From positions 1 to 31,781 of the forward strand of contig USAT01000010.1 of the NCBI GenBank assembly GCA_900552725.1: a stretch of DNA of 31,781 nt. The letters are read 5' to 3'. The position numbers and the translations under genes were made by a program. Below the pieces are notes generated by a model that worked only from the letters and a program-made list of their open reading frames with translations, was not told the origin of the DNA and ran no database searches. Positions 7,994 to 14,767 of this stretch are shown here, piece after piece. Position 1 is the stretch's first letter. Each line of letters begins with the position of its first letter. The stretch comes from an uncultured Eubacteriales bacterium. Its GTDB lineage: Bacteria > Bacillota > Clostridia > Oscillospirales > Oscillospiraceae.

Positions 7994-8321
7994 TATAGCA
8001 GCTATCCGGACAAAGGTCTACCTTGTTGTTCCAAACCGTCTCACTATCCACGGCAGGGTCAATATCCCACGATACACAATGCTGTGCATCCAGATATACT
8101 CTTTTGAAATTGGCAATGTCACAGAACGGCTCGAATACCGTTCCTTTCATAAGCATGGGTTTTACGTCCAGTAGCCGACGTTCTCCGTTATCAAAGCTGA
8201 GTATCAGCGTAAAATCATCATTCGGTGTTACGCTCACAATTTTGCGACGTCCATTTGCGTAATACTTGGCTGTGGGCAGATCAAATCCCTTTGACAGATA
8301 GTATTCTTCGGTTCTCGCCAT
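7956..8321 (-). CDS. DUF2442 domain protein
   Basis: A 121-residue protein. Its first third contains a short strand region, followed by the DUF2442 fold: ILSFDNGERRLLDVKPML, then FEPFCDIANFKRVYLD and HCVSWDIDP, ending with DLCPDSCYIDS. The family is small and cytosolic, is found beside DUF4160 and XRE proteins in toxin-antitoxin-like clusters, and has no proven activity known to me. A start at 8321 is chosen because AGGAGG at 8330-8335 lies in front of it; an alternative GTG at 8330 would overlap that site. Nineteen bases separate it from the DUF4160 stop. Confidence 0.85.
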   Translation of the reverse strand: MARTEEYYLSKGFDLPTAKYYANGRRKIVSVTPNDDFTLILSFDNGERRLLDVKPMLMKGTVFEPFCDIANFKRVYLDAQHCVSWDIDPAVDSETVWNNKVDLCPDSCYIDSVPMGGTARA

Positions 8322-8340
8322 GCTTGCCACCTCCTAAAAC

Positions 8341-8601
8341 TTATTTAAGCGGCTCGATTGCAAACAGTTCCTGCTTCTGTTTAGCTAATTCCCAGTTTTC
8401 CTTGAGTTCTTCCTGATGGAACGCTGCCCAACCCAGCAGCATCTTCAACTGCTTGGACGGCATTGAGCCTTCTAACACTTCGATTTCATTGATAGAGACC
8501 AAAACCTCGTCACCGCCGTAAAACGCATGGAAGTGCGGCGGAAGGTGGTCGCTCCAATAGATACAAATTTTGATTCCTCTGAACGTACAGATTGTAGGCA
8601 T
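8341..8601 (-). CDS. DUF4160 domain protein
   Basis: An 86-residue protein matching DUF4160 along its length: MPTICTFRGIKICIYWSDH, then PPHFHAFYGGDE and a C-terminal HQEELKENWELAK helix. It is the first gene of the operon, with a good ribosome site (AAAGGAG) and a consensus promoter upstream. DUF4160 and DUF2442 proteins are commonly paired and are suspected toxin-antitoxin partners. Which one would be toxic cannot be told from sequence. Confidence 0.88.
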   Translation of the reverse strand: MPTICTFRGIKICIYWSDHLPPHFHAFYGGDEVLVSINEIEVLEGSMPSKQLKMLLGWAAFHQEELKENWELAKQKQELFAIEPLK

Positions 8602-8626
8602 CTGCTATCATCTCCTTTATAGTTTG

Positions 8627-8655
8627 AGTATAGCGCATTCACTATACTTGGTCAA
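8627..8655 (-). promoter_or_regulatory. Promoter of the DUF4160-DUF2442-XRE operon
   Basis: TTGACC (8650-8655) and TATACT (8627-8632) on the minus strand are exactly 17 bases apart. The ATG lies 26 bases beyond the -10. Confidence 0.8.
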
Positions 8656-8671
8656 TAGCGAATATGCTATT
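8627..8671. promoter_or_regulatory. Two adjacent palindromic operators
   Basis: AGTATAG-N8-CTATACT (8627-8648) fills the space between the -35 and -10 boxes. AATAGC-N6-GCTATT (8654-8671) overlaps the -35 and extends upstream. Both share a TATAG/AATAG half-site, as expected for a dimeric XRE repressor bound at two sites. Confidence 0.6.
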
Positions 8672-8732
8672 AGAGACATTCTGGCTTACTGCGAATTATC
8701 AAACACAATGTTGTTGTAAGGCTATAGGTTAA

Positions 8733-9161
8733 AAGCGGTGGCTAGGCGCACATCCCGGCCTGACGGATCTGTTTCTCACGCAGGCGCGGCATGAGCAGCA
8801 GCTGCGCCAGCTCCTTACCGCCGACGAGATCAGAACGGAGGCTGCACGGCTGCTGGGTAAGCTGCAAGAGCCTGTGCAGCCCAACAGCCCCGGCGGTACG
8901 CACTTCATCGCAGAGCTTTCCCCGGACTTTGCGGCAAGGGCCAACAGCCGCGACACGGCGGAGCTGCAAAAGCTGCTGCCCTTCCGTTCCCGCGCCCTCT
9001 CCAACCTGAAAGACCGTAAGGGCGTGTTTGCCGTCATCTCCAAGGAGGAGGACCGCACCCGGCCGCTCCGCAGCCGGAAGCCCTCCGTCCGCTCCAAGCT
9101 GCAACAGGCGGCGGATGCGCAGAAGCCCCCCGCTGCCAAGAGCAGGGAGCCGGAGCGCTGA
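8733..9161 (+). pseudogene. C-terminal part of an ICE protein upstream of mobC
   Basis: An open frame without a start codon, bounded upstream by TAA at 8730. It encodes a glutamine-rich helix (LTDLFLTQARHEQQLRQLL), then PNSPGGTHFIAELSPDF, a central SRALSNLKDRKGVFAVI and a charged, proline-rich tail. I do not recognise the family with confidence. The tail style resembles accessory conjugation proteins that precede mobilisation genes. Its TGA lies one base before the mobC ATG, so the two were once an operon. The N-terminus is lost. Most antisense frames here are shadows. Confidence 0.45.
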
Positions 9162-9162
9162 T

Positions 9163-9534
9163 ATGGCGAAGCAGAAGCGGGACGTGCTGCTCAAGGTCCG
9201 CGTGACGCCGGAGGAGCAGGAGCTCATTCGTCAGAAGATGGCGCTGCTCGGCACGGACAACATGGCGGCGTACATGAGAAAGATGGCCATTGACGGCTAT
9301 GTAGTAAAGCTCGACCTGCCGGAGCTGCGGGAGCTGGTTTCGCTGCTTCGGTATTCCTCCAACAACCTCAATCAGCTTGCGCGGCGGGTGCATGAAATAG
9401 GGCGCGTTTACGCTGCGGATATGGATGATATACTCCAAAATCAGGAGCGGATCTGGCAGGCGGCAAGCGGTATCCTGTCCCGCCTTGCTGGCATCCGATA
9501 TACTGGTCATCGTCAGGGATCACTCTGCCCTTGA
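9163..9534 (+). pseudogene. mobC: MobC-type relaxosome protein, C-terminus replaced
   Basis: A plasmid mobilisation relaxosome protein that helps a relaxase nick at oriT. It begins MAKQKRDVLLKVRVTPEEQ and has the ribbon-helix-helix-like N-terminal part (residues 5-50). The family-typical SLLRYSSNNLNQLARRVHE and IYAADMDDILQ-like helices follow, up to about residue 110. After SGILSRLAGI, near 9496, the reading runs into antisense of another remnant. The true family ends at about this place, so only the last few residues are altered and the protein might still fold. There is no relaxase in the window, so a role is doubtful. Confidence 0.7.
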
Positions 9535-9718
9535 TGGCGTTGCTGACCGCTTTCCAGCCCTTGTTGTCCTGGTCAAAAATGTGGCGGCCATCCACATCGC
9601 TGTATTCCTCAATCACCAGCAGCGCGCTTTTGAAATGGGGGAGCTGCCCACCGCAGGCTTCATAGGCGTCCAGCAGCTCCACCAAGGTTTCCGTCAGCCA
9701 TGTAGGTTGATTATTCAA
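9498..9718 (-). pseudogene. Internal fragment of an unrecognised ICE protein
   Basis: About 73 residues are readable from a TTG at 9718: PTWLTETLVELLDAYEACGG, then LLVIEEYSDVDGRH and DNKGWKAVSNAIKGRVIPDDD. The aspartate spacing before PDDDQY faintly recalls RusA-like resolvase folds, but I cannot assign it. At about 9498 it runs into the antisense of mobC. It overlaps the hipA stop by eight bases, so it sits in the wake of hipBA, although it was probably placed there by a deletion. Confidence 0.4.
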
Positions 9719-10973
9719 AAGCCAGCGAGAATGCCGGCCGCATATATTCCTGTGCGTTTCGGCTTAATCCGCATTTTGATGCCAAGCTGCTCCAGTTTTC
9801 TCGGACGGTTTTCAGGATATCCGCTGCCATGGCTGTCGCGTCCTTGGTACTGATCTCACAATACGGTGCAATCTCCAGCGCAAGCTCAGGGGAGATCGTC
9901 GCATCGTTCTCGTTTACACAGAGGGATAGTTCGTCACCTTCCGGGACAGGGTTTACATCGTACAAGGGGGAGAGATGCCAACCATCCGCCTTGAGGATAA
10001 AGCCGTGGTTTCTCATATGGTCATCCGTATTGGACACGGCCATGTTGAATACAATCCGCTTCCATAGCTCCGTCAAATCTCTTTTAGGAGCAGCACCGTT
10101 GGCTTTGATAAAAGATACCAGTTCGAGATAACTGGACCCGTCCGCTGCCGAGGCACCGTCGGTCTTGCCGAGCAATGTCATGGCTGACGCGAAATGGATC
10201 CGCGCAGCACCATTCCGGTCAAACCTTCGGACAAGGAAGGTGCTGCCGTACTTGGAGAAGTCGATCAACATGAACTCTGGAACATCCAGACCGCAAAGTC
10301 TTGCAAGGTCATGGGTGACCTTTTCCCACGCGCCCACGTTGACATCGTCGTGCTTGGAAGGAAACTTGGCGATCCATAGATTCCCCTTTGTATCCAGAAC
10401 GGTAGCTTTCGGACGAGCGCCGCCCAGCGAGGAACCGGGTTTGATGAGTTGATTGATCCATTTCTGCTCAAGGCCGGACTCATCGTTTTCAAATTGACGA
10501 GAGGCTTCTTCCAGCGTTCGCAGGCTGGTCCAGGGGGGCGTCGGGGTTTCCGAATCATCCGAAAGAAACGGCCCGTCTTTGTCCAGCTTGAAACGGATAG
10601 CTCCCATCCGAGTCTCGTCGTAGACGCCCATCAGGAAGTCACTGTCTAAGAGCTTTCGAGGCTTCCGGCCTTCCTGTTCAGCCACTATTCTTTCTCTGCG
10701 CGTCATCAACAGACGACCCCAGCGGTCAGGGGAAGAGTCGGCGAAAAGGCCGAACACATTTTTTTCGCCAGTGGGATACTGCCTACCGGCATACAGTTGA
10801 AGATCTGGGTCGAGATACATATAGTTTGAACTGCTTTTTAACCAGTCAGCATCATACTCAAAGGAGTAGCTCTCACGACCACGAACATTCTCCACGAAGA
10901 GCGTTCCCAGAAAGTTCGGCTCTGTAGATTTGAAGTTCTCATAGACATAAATTACTTTTTGGCCTGACGCCAT
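9711..10973 (-). CDS. hipA: HipA-type serine/threonine kinase toxin
   Basis: A 420-residue HipA. The N-terminal half holds the HipA N-terminal fold (GLFADSSPDRWGRLLMTRRE), followed by the kinase with the GGARPKATV loop, WIAKFPS lysine, VRRFDR, the catalytic NTDDHMRNHGF and the metal-binding SPLYDVNP. HipA toxins phosphorylate an aminoacyl-tRNA synthetase (GltX in E. coli) and halt translation. All visible catalytic residues are present, so it should be active. It lies two bases after hipB in a standard antitoxin-first order, under the hipB promoter. Its place inside an ICE remnant suggests it helped the element persist. Confidence 0.93.
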   Translation of the reverse strand: MASGQKVIYVYENFKSTEPNFLGTLFVENVRGRESYSFEYDADWLKSSSNYMYLDPDLQLYAGRQYPTGEKNVFGLFADSSPDRWGRLLMTRRERIVAEQEGRKPRKLLDSDFLMGVYDETRMGAIRFKLDKDGPFLSDDSETPTPPWTSLRTLEEASRQFENDESGLEQKWINQLIKPGSSLGGARPKATVLDTKGNLWIAKFPSKHDDVNVGAWEKVTHDLARLCGLDVPEFMLIDFSKYGSTFLVRRFDRNGAARIHFASAMTLLGKTDGASAADGSSYLELVSFIKANGAAPKRDLTELWKRIVFNMAVSNTDDHMRNHGFILKADGWHLSPLYDVNPVPEGDELSLCVNENDATISPELALEIAPYCEISTKDATAMAADILKTVRENWSSLASKCGLSRNAQEYMRPAFSLAFE

Positions 10974-10975
10974 GG

Positions 10976-11299
10976 TTAATCACCTCCATTTCGTGGTGAT
11001 CTCTTCCGAGTGGTAAGTTCAAGATCTTGGAGCTTACGCCCCAGCTCGTCATCCTTTGCAACGAGCAGAAGGTCTTTATCCATGTTGTTCAGCGCATGGA
11101 GAACTGCGGCATAGATCCCAATCGCAACAGAGGGGGTTCCCTTTTCCACATTCCACACTGTGGCGCGGCTTACGCCAGCTCTTTCCGCAACTAATTCAGC
11201 AGACAAATGCCGTCGTAATCTGGCAAGTTTGATCTGCTCCCCGAGCTGCTCCAAAATACTCTGCGTCTGCGGCAGCACGGCAACACTCTTTCGCCCCAT
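10976..11299 (-). CDS. hipB: HipB-type XRE antitoxin
   Basis: A 107-residue protein with a Cro/C1 helix-turn-helix (ARLRRHLSAELVAERAGVSR, then TVWNVEKG) at about residues 25-65. It has a C-terminal tail rich in charged residues. HipB neutralises HipA by binding it and represses the shared promoter. The start at 11299 is chosen because a consensus promoter covers the upstream frame and GAGGTGG stands six bases before it; a longer start would begin inside the promoter. A palindrome ATGTACAT at 11345-11352 between the -35 and -10 is a possible operator. Confidence 0.9.
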   Translation of the reverse strand: MGRKSVAVLPQTQSILEQLGEQIKLARLRRHLSAELVAERAGVSRATVWNVEKGTPSVAIGIYAAVLHALNNMDKDLLLVAKDDELGRKLQDLELTTRKRSPRNGGD

Positions 11300-11335
11300 T
11301 CTGTACACCACCTCTACATTATCATTGTGTTTGTT

Positions 11336-11364
11336 ATTATAGACGATGTACATTAAATTGTCAA
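11336..11364 (-). promoter_or_regulatory. Consensus promoter of hipBA
   Basis: TTGACA (11359-11364), a 17-base spacer and TATAAT (11336-11341) on the minus strand match the consensus perfectly. The palindrome ATGTACAT lies in the spacer. Confidence 0.88.
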
Positions 11365-11630
11365 TAAATAAAGACGCTAAATGATGTAGATTGTAACAAG
11401 CTGCCTATTACTTCATTGTGTGCATACCTTTTCGCCGGTATGTATCTAACTCTATCACCTGGTATCGACGATAGCTCTGCCCCTTATTATTCTAACCGGT
11501 GCGGTTGACAATGATGATTAGAATGGTTAGAATGGAGTTGAGAGGTGAACAGAAATAGCATTTGTATTGTAGGCTGTCAACTGACCAGCTATTGTGATAG
11601 GTGATACCACCCAAGTTACCAGAGCCGCTT
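11365..11630. other. Intergenic region between hipB and parB
   Basis: No gene seen. It holds a tandem TTAGAATGG repeat near 11519-11536, within a ten-codon frame starting ATGGTTAGAAT at 11524, like that of the 46-residue gene at 7568. A TTGACA-like element lies just before it. This could be a decayed copy of the small gene. Confidence 0.35.
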
Positions 11631-12641
11631 TTATCCGGAGGGAGTTGCGCGTTTATGTGCAACTCCCTTTAGAAACTCCAGAAACATCTCCTCCAATTCC
11701 GCCTCGCTGCCGATTTGTTCTAAGTACGGCGCAAACTTCCTACGGTCGAAGGTGATTTTCTTAGACGGCGCGGAATGCTTCTTATCTGCGGCAGCACGGG
11801 CTTCCCGCCATGCGGCGTAGATGGCCTGCTTATCCGCTGTGGGCGGCGGGCATTTCTGCGTGATGTGGTTCAGGGTGGCTTTGCTCAGCCGATACCCTTC
11901 AATGCGGCACATCTCTACAAATGCCTCCTGTGAGGTTTCATCGTAGTCGGCGATCATATCCGCACAGCTCAACGGCAAGTGCCGGGGATCGCTTTCCAGA
12001 ATATCCGCCAGCGGCGGGATCAGACCTGCCAGCTTGACAGCCTTGCGGATCTCATATTCTGTAACGCCAAAAAAATCTGCTACGATTTCACGGGCATTGT
12101 ACCTTTGGCGATTTTCGCCAAAGGTTTCCGGTGCCGCATTGCGTTGCCCGTTCCGGTTCTTGGCCTCCAGCATAGCCTTGTATGCTTTGCCACGTTCGAT
12201 AATGGTCAGTTCCTGCCGCCGCAGCAAATTGGTGGCTGTGGCAATGATGATAGCGCGGGCATCGTTGGCCGCAACGACCTCAGCAGGAATTGTGTCATGC
12301 CCGGCCATACGCCATGCGGCGGTGCGATTGTGTCCGGCCAGAATCTCATATTCATCACTGTTGGGGATACTCCTGACAATAATGCGCTCCAGCAAGCCCT
12401 GCTCAAGAAGCTGCTGGGCAAATGCCCGCAGTTTTTCCGGGGAATATGGGTGAAATCCAATATCGGTGGTAAAAAAGGGACGCAGCTTATCTAGCGGAAG
12501 CTCACGGATCGTAGAAGCTGCCGTGGGAAGCGGGTCGATAAGGCTTTCATAGGCCCTGTTGCCGATCTCCATTTCTGAGACCTGCTGGGCAGCGCTCATG
12601 CGCTGCTTCAGCAGGTCTTTCATGTTGCTGCCCTTAGCCAA
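11631..12641 (-). CDS. parB: ParB/Spo0J-family partition protein
   Basis: A 336-residue ParB. Residues about 40-140 are the ParB N-terminal CTP-binding domain, with ELPLDKLRPF and the signature EILAGHNRTAAWRMAG (GHNR box). A helix-turn-helix region (REIVADFFGVTEYEIRKAV) follows, then a variable tail ending with a basic, helical segment. ParB loads onto centromere-like sites and works with ParA to keep an element in dividing cells. Its start overlaps the end of parA by eight bases, so the pair is coupled. A 10-bp hairpin (11639-11668) lies in its last codons. Confidence 0.92.
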   Translation of the reverse strand: MAKGSNMKDLLKQRMSAAQQVSEMEIGNRAYESLIDPLPTAASTIRELPLDKLRPFFTTDIGFHPYSPEKLRAFAQQLLEQGLLERIIVRSIPNSDEYEILAGHNRTAAWRMAGHDTIPAEVVAANDARAIIIATATNLLRRQELTIIERGKAYKAMLEAKNRNGQRNAAPETFGENRQRYNAREIVADFFGVTEYEIRKAVKLAGLIPPLADILESDPRHLPLSCADMIADYDETSQEAFVEMCRIEGYRLSKATLNHITQKCPPPTADKQAIYAAWREARAAADKKHSAPSKKITFDRRKFAPYLEQIGSEAELEEMFLEFLKGVAHKRATPSG

Positions 12642-13464
12642 GCGACAACACCTCCCGCGCCAGACTGCGGTAGGACTCCGCGGCGGGGTTCTTCGGTGCG
12701 TAGTCCAGAATACTCATACCGGCGGCAGGGCATTCCGCCACCTTGATGGTCTGCTCAATGGGGCGCTCAAACACATGAAACGCCTCACCGTAGACTTCGC
12801 CGACTGTTGCCCGAACGCTCTGGCAGAGCTGTGGACGGGATTGATACATGGTCAGCAGGATGCCGGCGATTTTAAGTGTGGGATTGAAGTGGGCCTGCAC
12901 CGTGCGCACCAGCTCCAGCACATCGGGGATACCCTCGCTGGCAAGGTAGTGGGCCTGCACAGGGATGATGCAGTAATCCGCGGCTGTCAGCGCGTTGACC
13001 GTCAGCAGTTCGTGCTTCAGCCCGCAGTCGATGATGATGTAGCGATAGGTGTCGCGCAAGGCGTCTATGATATGCTTGAGCATTGCTTCGCAGCTGCGGC
13101 CGCTGTCACCATAGGGCTGATACTGGGATAGCTGCATGATTTGCAGCCGGGCCGCGGCATCTGCCAGCCTGCGATTGGCGGGAATAATGTCCATGCCGGT
13201 ATCGCTATGTAAAATGGCCTTTTGCAGATGCTGCGCAATGTCCTCTGGATAGTCGATGGCCGCCAGCAGCAGGGAAGCCAGTGTGTGCTTCATTTCACCG
13301 GCGGTATAACCCAGCGCCGCAGTCAGATTTCCCTGCGGGTCGTTGTCAATGAGTAAGACCTTCTGCCCTTCAGCGGCCAGTGCGGCGCCCAGGTTCAAGG
13401 CCGTCGTTGTTTTGCCAACACCGCCCTTGGAATTTGTAATGGCTATGATAGTTGAATCCTTCAT
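12634..13464 (-). CDS. parA: ParA-family partition ATPase
   Basis: A 276-residue MinD/ParA ATPase. The deviant Walker A is KGGVGKTTT near residues 13-21; Walker A' DNDPQGNLT and the switch IIDCGLKHELL follow. With ParB it moves the element's DNA apart at division. The start has GGGAG nine bases upstream. It is the first gene of the parAB pair and the last element gene before the inverted repeat at 13572-13655. Partition genes at the element edge are usual in Tn1549-like ICEs, which survive as extrachromosomal circles for a time. Confidence 0.93.
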   Translation of the reverse strand: MKDSTIIAITNSKGGVGKTTTALNLGAALAAEGQKVLLIDNDPQGNLTAALGYTAGEMKHTLASLLLAAIDYPEDIAQHLQKAILHSDTGMDIIPANRRLADAAARLQIMQLSQYQPYGDSGRSCEAMLKHIIDALRDTYRYIIIDCGLKHELLTVNALTAADYCIIPVQAHYLASEGIPDVLELVRTVQAHFNPTLKIAGILLTMYQSRPQLCQSVRATVGEVYGEAFHVFERPIEQTIKVAECPAAGMSILDYAPKNPAAESYRSLAREVLSLG

Positions 13465-13571
13465 AAAAAGAAGCTCCCTTCAAAAATGAGACCTGAATCG
13501 ATCTGCTTGAGATGATCACCTCCCTTGGGCAGCTGCGGTAGATTTCGTATTGTGCAAATACGGTCTATTTC

Positions 13572-13655
13572 ATGTCAGTGAAAATAGGGACAACGCCAGA
13601 AACCCTTGTAAAATCAAGGCTTTCCCGTGTTGTCCCTATTATATATCACTCACAT
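13572..13655. repeat. Long inverted repeat at the element/spoIVB junction, probable att end
   Basis: The outer arms are 13572-13594 and 13629-13655. ATGTCAGTGA faces ATGTGAGTGA and the 12-base AATAGGGACAAC is matched perfectly on both sides. An inner stem CCTTG-TAAAAT-CAAGG lies at 13604-13619. The right arm contains the last codons of the truncated spoIVB (its final ATG is 13653-13655). The layout resembles recombinase binding sites at a mobile-element end and is not a usual terminator, as it has no U-run. Confidence 0.6.
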
Positions 13656-14516
13656 CCCCTGCACGATGCCGCCGGTGGCGGCCAGAAGCTGGGGATCCGT
13701 CACCCGCAGCATCAGGTTGCGGGTATCCTGGCCGCTGCCGTACAGCCGCAGGATCTCCACCTGATACTCCTTCGTCTCGCTGCCATTGACGGTGGAGAGA
13801 ATGGCAGCCGGGCCGCACTTGACCTCGCGGGCCGCGGCCACGGGAATGGCCTGTGCCCCGTCGATAAAGCTGCTGTCGGCCACCTTGCCGAAGATGCCGC
13901 CGTTGGTGTTGGTCGTCAGGGTGCCCACGTTACGCTGCACCGTGAAGTCGCCCTTCAGCTCGCCGGGATCGCCCTTCTGGCCCTTCTTCACCGCCTTCAC
14001 CGTGGTCTCCATGATGGAGCCGCTGCTGAGGCTCATGAGCTGGGCCGTGTCCACATCGGTGATGCCGTGGCCCAGGGCGCCGTAGCTGGCGGTCTGGGGA
14101 TCGTAGTAGGTCAGGGTGCCGATGCCCGCCATGCTGTCACGGATCCACGCACCCAGGCGGTACACGCCGTCACTGCCGCACTGGGGCGTATCCGTGAAGG
14201 TGACCAGCCGCTCACCCCGCCGCACCTGCATGGATACCGGCAGACTGCCGTTTTTCTGCAGCAGCGCCTGGAGCTGCTCGGTGGACTGCACCCTGGTGTC
14301 GTTGACCTTCAGCAGAAGGTCGCCCACCTTCAGGGTGTCGCTGCCCTCCAGCGACACCACCAGCGCGCCGTCGGCGAACAGTTTGATGCCCACCGCCTTG
14401 CCCAGCGGGATCAGGGTGCGCTCTCCTTCCGCCGCCCACGCGGGGGTGATGAGGGAAAACGCCAGCAGACAGGAGAAGAGAAGGGAGAACCATCGTTTTT
14501 TTCGCGTCTCATACAA
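13650..14516 (-). pseudogene. spoIVB: SpoIVB serine peptidase, cut off just before its catalytic serine
   Basis: SpoIVB is the S55 peptidase made in the forespore that signals the mother cell to activate sigma-K. Here 288 residues remain. They comprise a signal/anchor segment (residues 8-30, ending TPAWA), a PDZ domain (about 45-110) and the peptidase with His150 in LGHGITDVDT and Asp274 in VTDPQLL. The frame ends TGGIVQGM and then TGA, where intact SpoIVB continues with SGSP carrying the catalytic serine. Start at TTG 14516 fits the AAAGG site nine bases upstream; GTG 14525 is possible. The break lies inside the inverted repeat at 13572-13655. The rest is not in the window. Unless the DNA is rejoined, the enzyme is dead. 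Confidence 0.88.
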
Positions 14517-14533
14517 ATTGATCACCCTTTCGT

Positions 14534-14576
14534 GGCAAAGCGCAGGCCGCGCTTTGCCGGATCTGTCACCGGTGAC
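14534..14576. repeat. Hairpin and palindrome upstream of spoIVB
   Basis: A perfect 10-bp stem with 5-nt loop (14534-14543 with 14549-14558), then a 12-base palindrome GTCACCGGTGAC (14565-14576). They lie in the spoIVB leader. A GCATA box (reverse of 14606-14610) upstream could be a forespore-sigma -35, but no good -10 follows. Confidence 0.4.
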
Positions 14577-14685
14577 TGGGTTATTTTCTGTCGAAACCGC
14601 TCCGCTATGCCCGTTAAAAACAGGCAGCGGCGGCAAAGGATAGAATTCCTTTTTTTGCCAGTGCTTACGGCGCGGAAAAAGCAAA

Positions 14686-14714
14686 TTGACAAAGTATTGT
14701 CAAATCGGTATAAT
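14686..14714 (+). promoter_or_regulatory. Consensus promoter of the SPT-like operon, with palindrome
   Basis: TTGACA (14686-14691), 17 bases, TATAAT (14709-14714). The -35 is half of a perfect inverted repeat TTGACAA-AGTA-TTGTCAA (14686-14703), suggesting a repressor site. Confidence 0.85.
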
Positions 14715-14767
14715 GAAGTATCATACATAATAAGGACTATTACATTTACATGCCACAAGGAGGCACA

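Larger units (their letters stand above)
5903..13655. mobile_element. Decayed integrative conjugative element (ICE) remnant
   Basis: The stretch contains ICE-type parts: ParA/ParB partition genes at one edge, MobC, a TrbL-like channel fragment, a VWA fragment, a conjugative-element sigma factor, a YqaJ nuclease piece and two toxin-antitoxin-like operons. Most transfer genes are fragments joined to each other. The right edge is the long inverted repeat at 13572-13655, which enters spoIVB. The left edge is uncertain and could lie before the window. No integrase or relaxase is present, so the remnant cannot move on its own genes unless these lie further left. Confidence 0.55.

Noticed and set aside
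11639..11668. Perfect 10-bp hairpin near the parB end as a terminator
   Set aside because: It lies within the coding end and no T-run follows on the minus strand.
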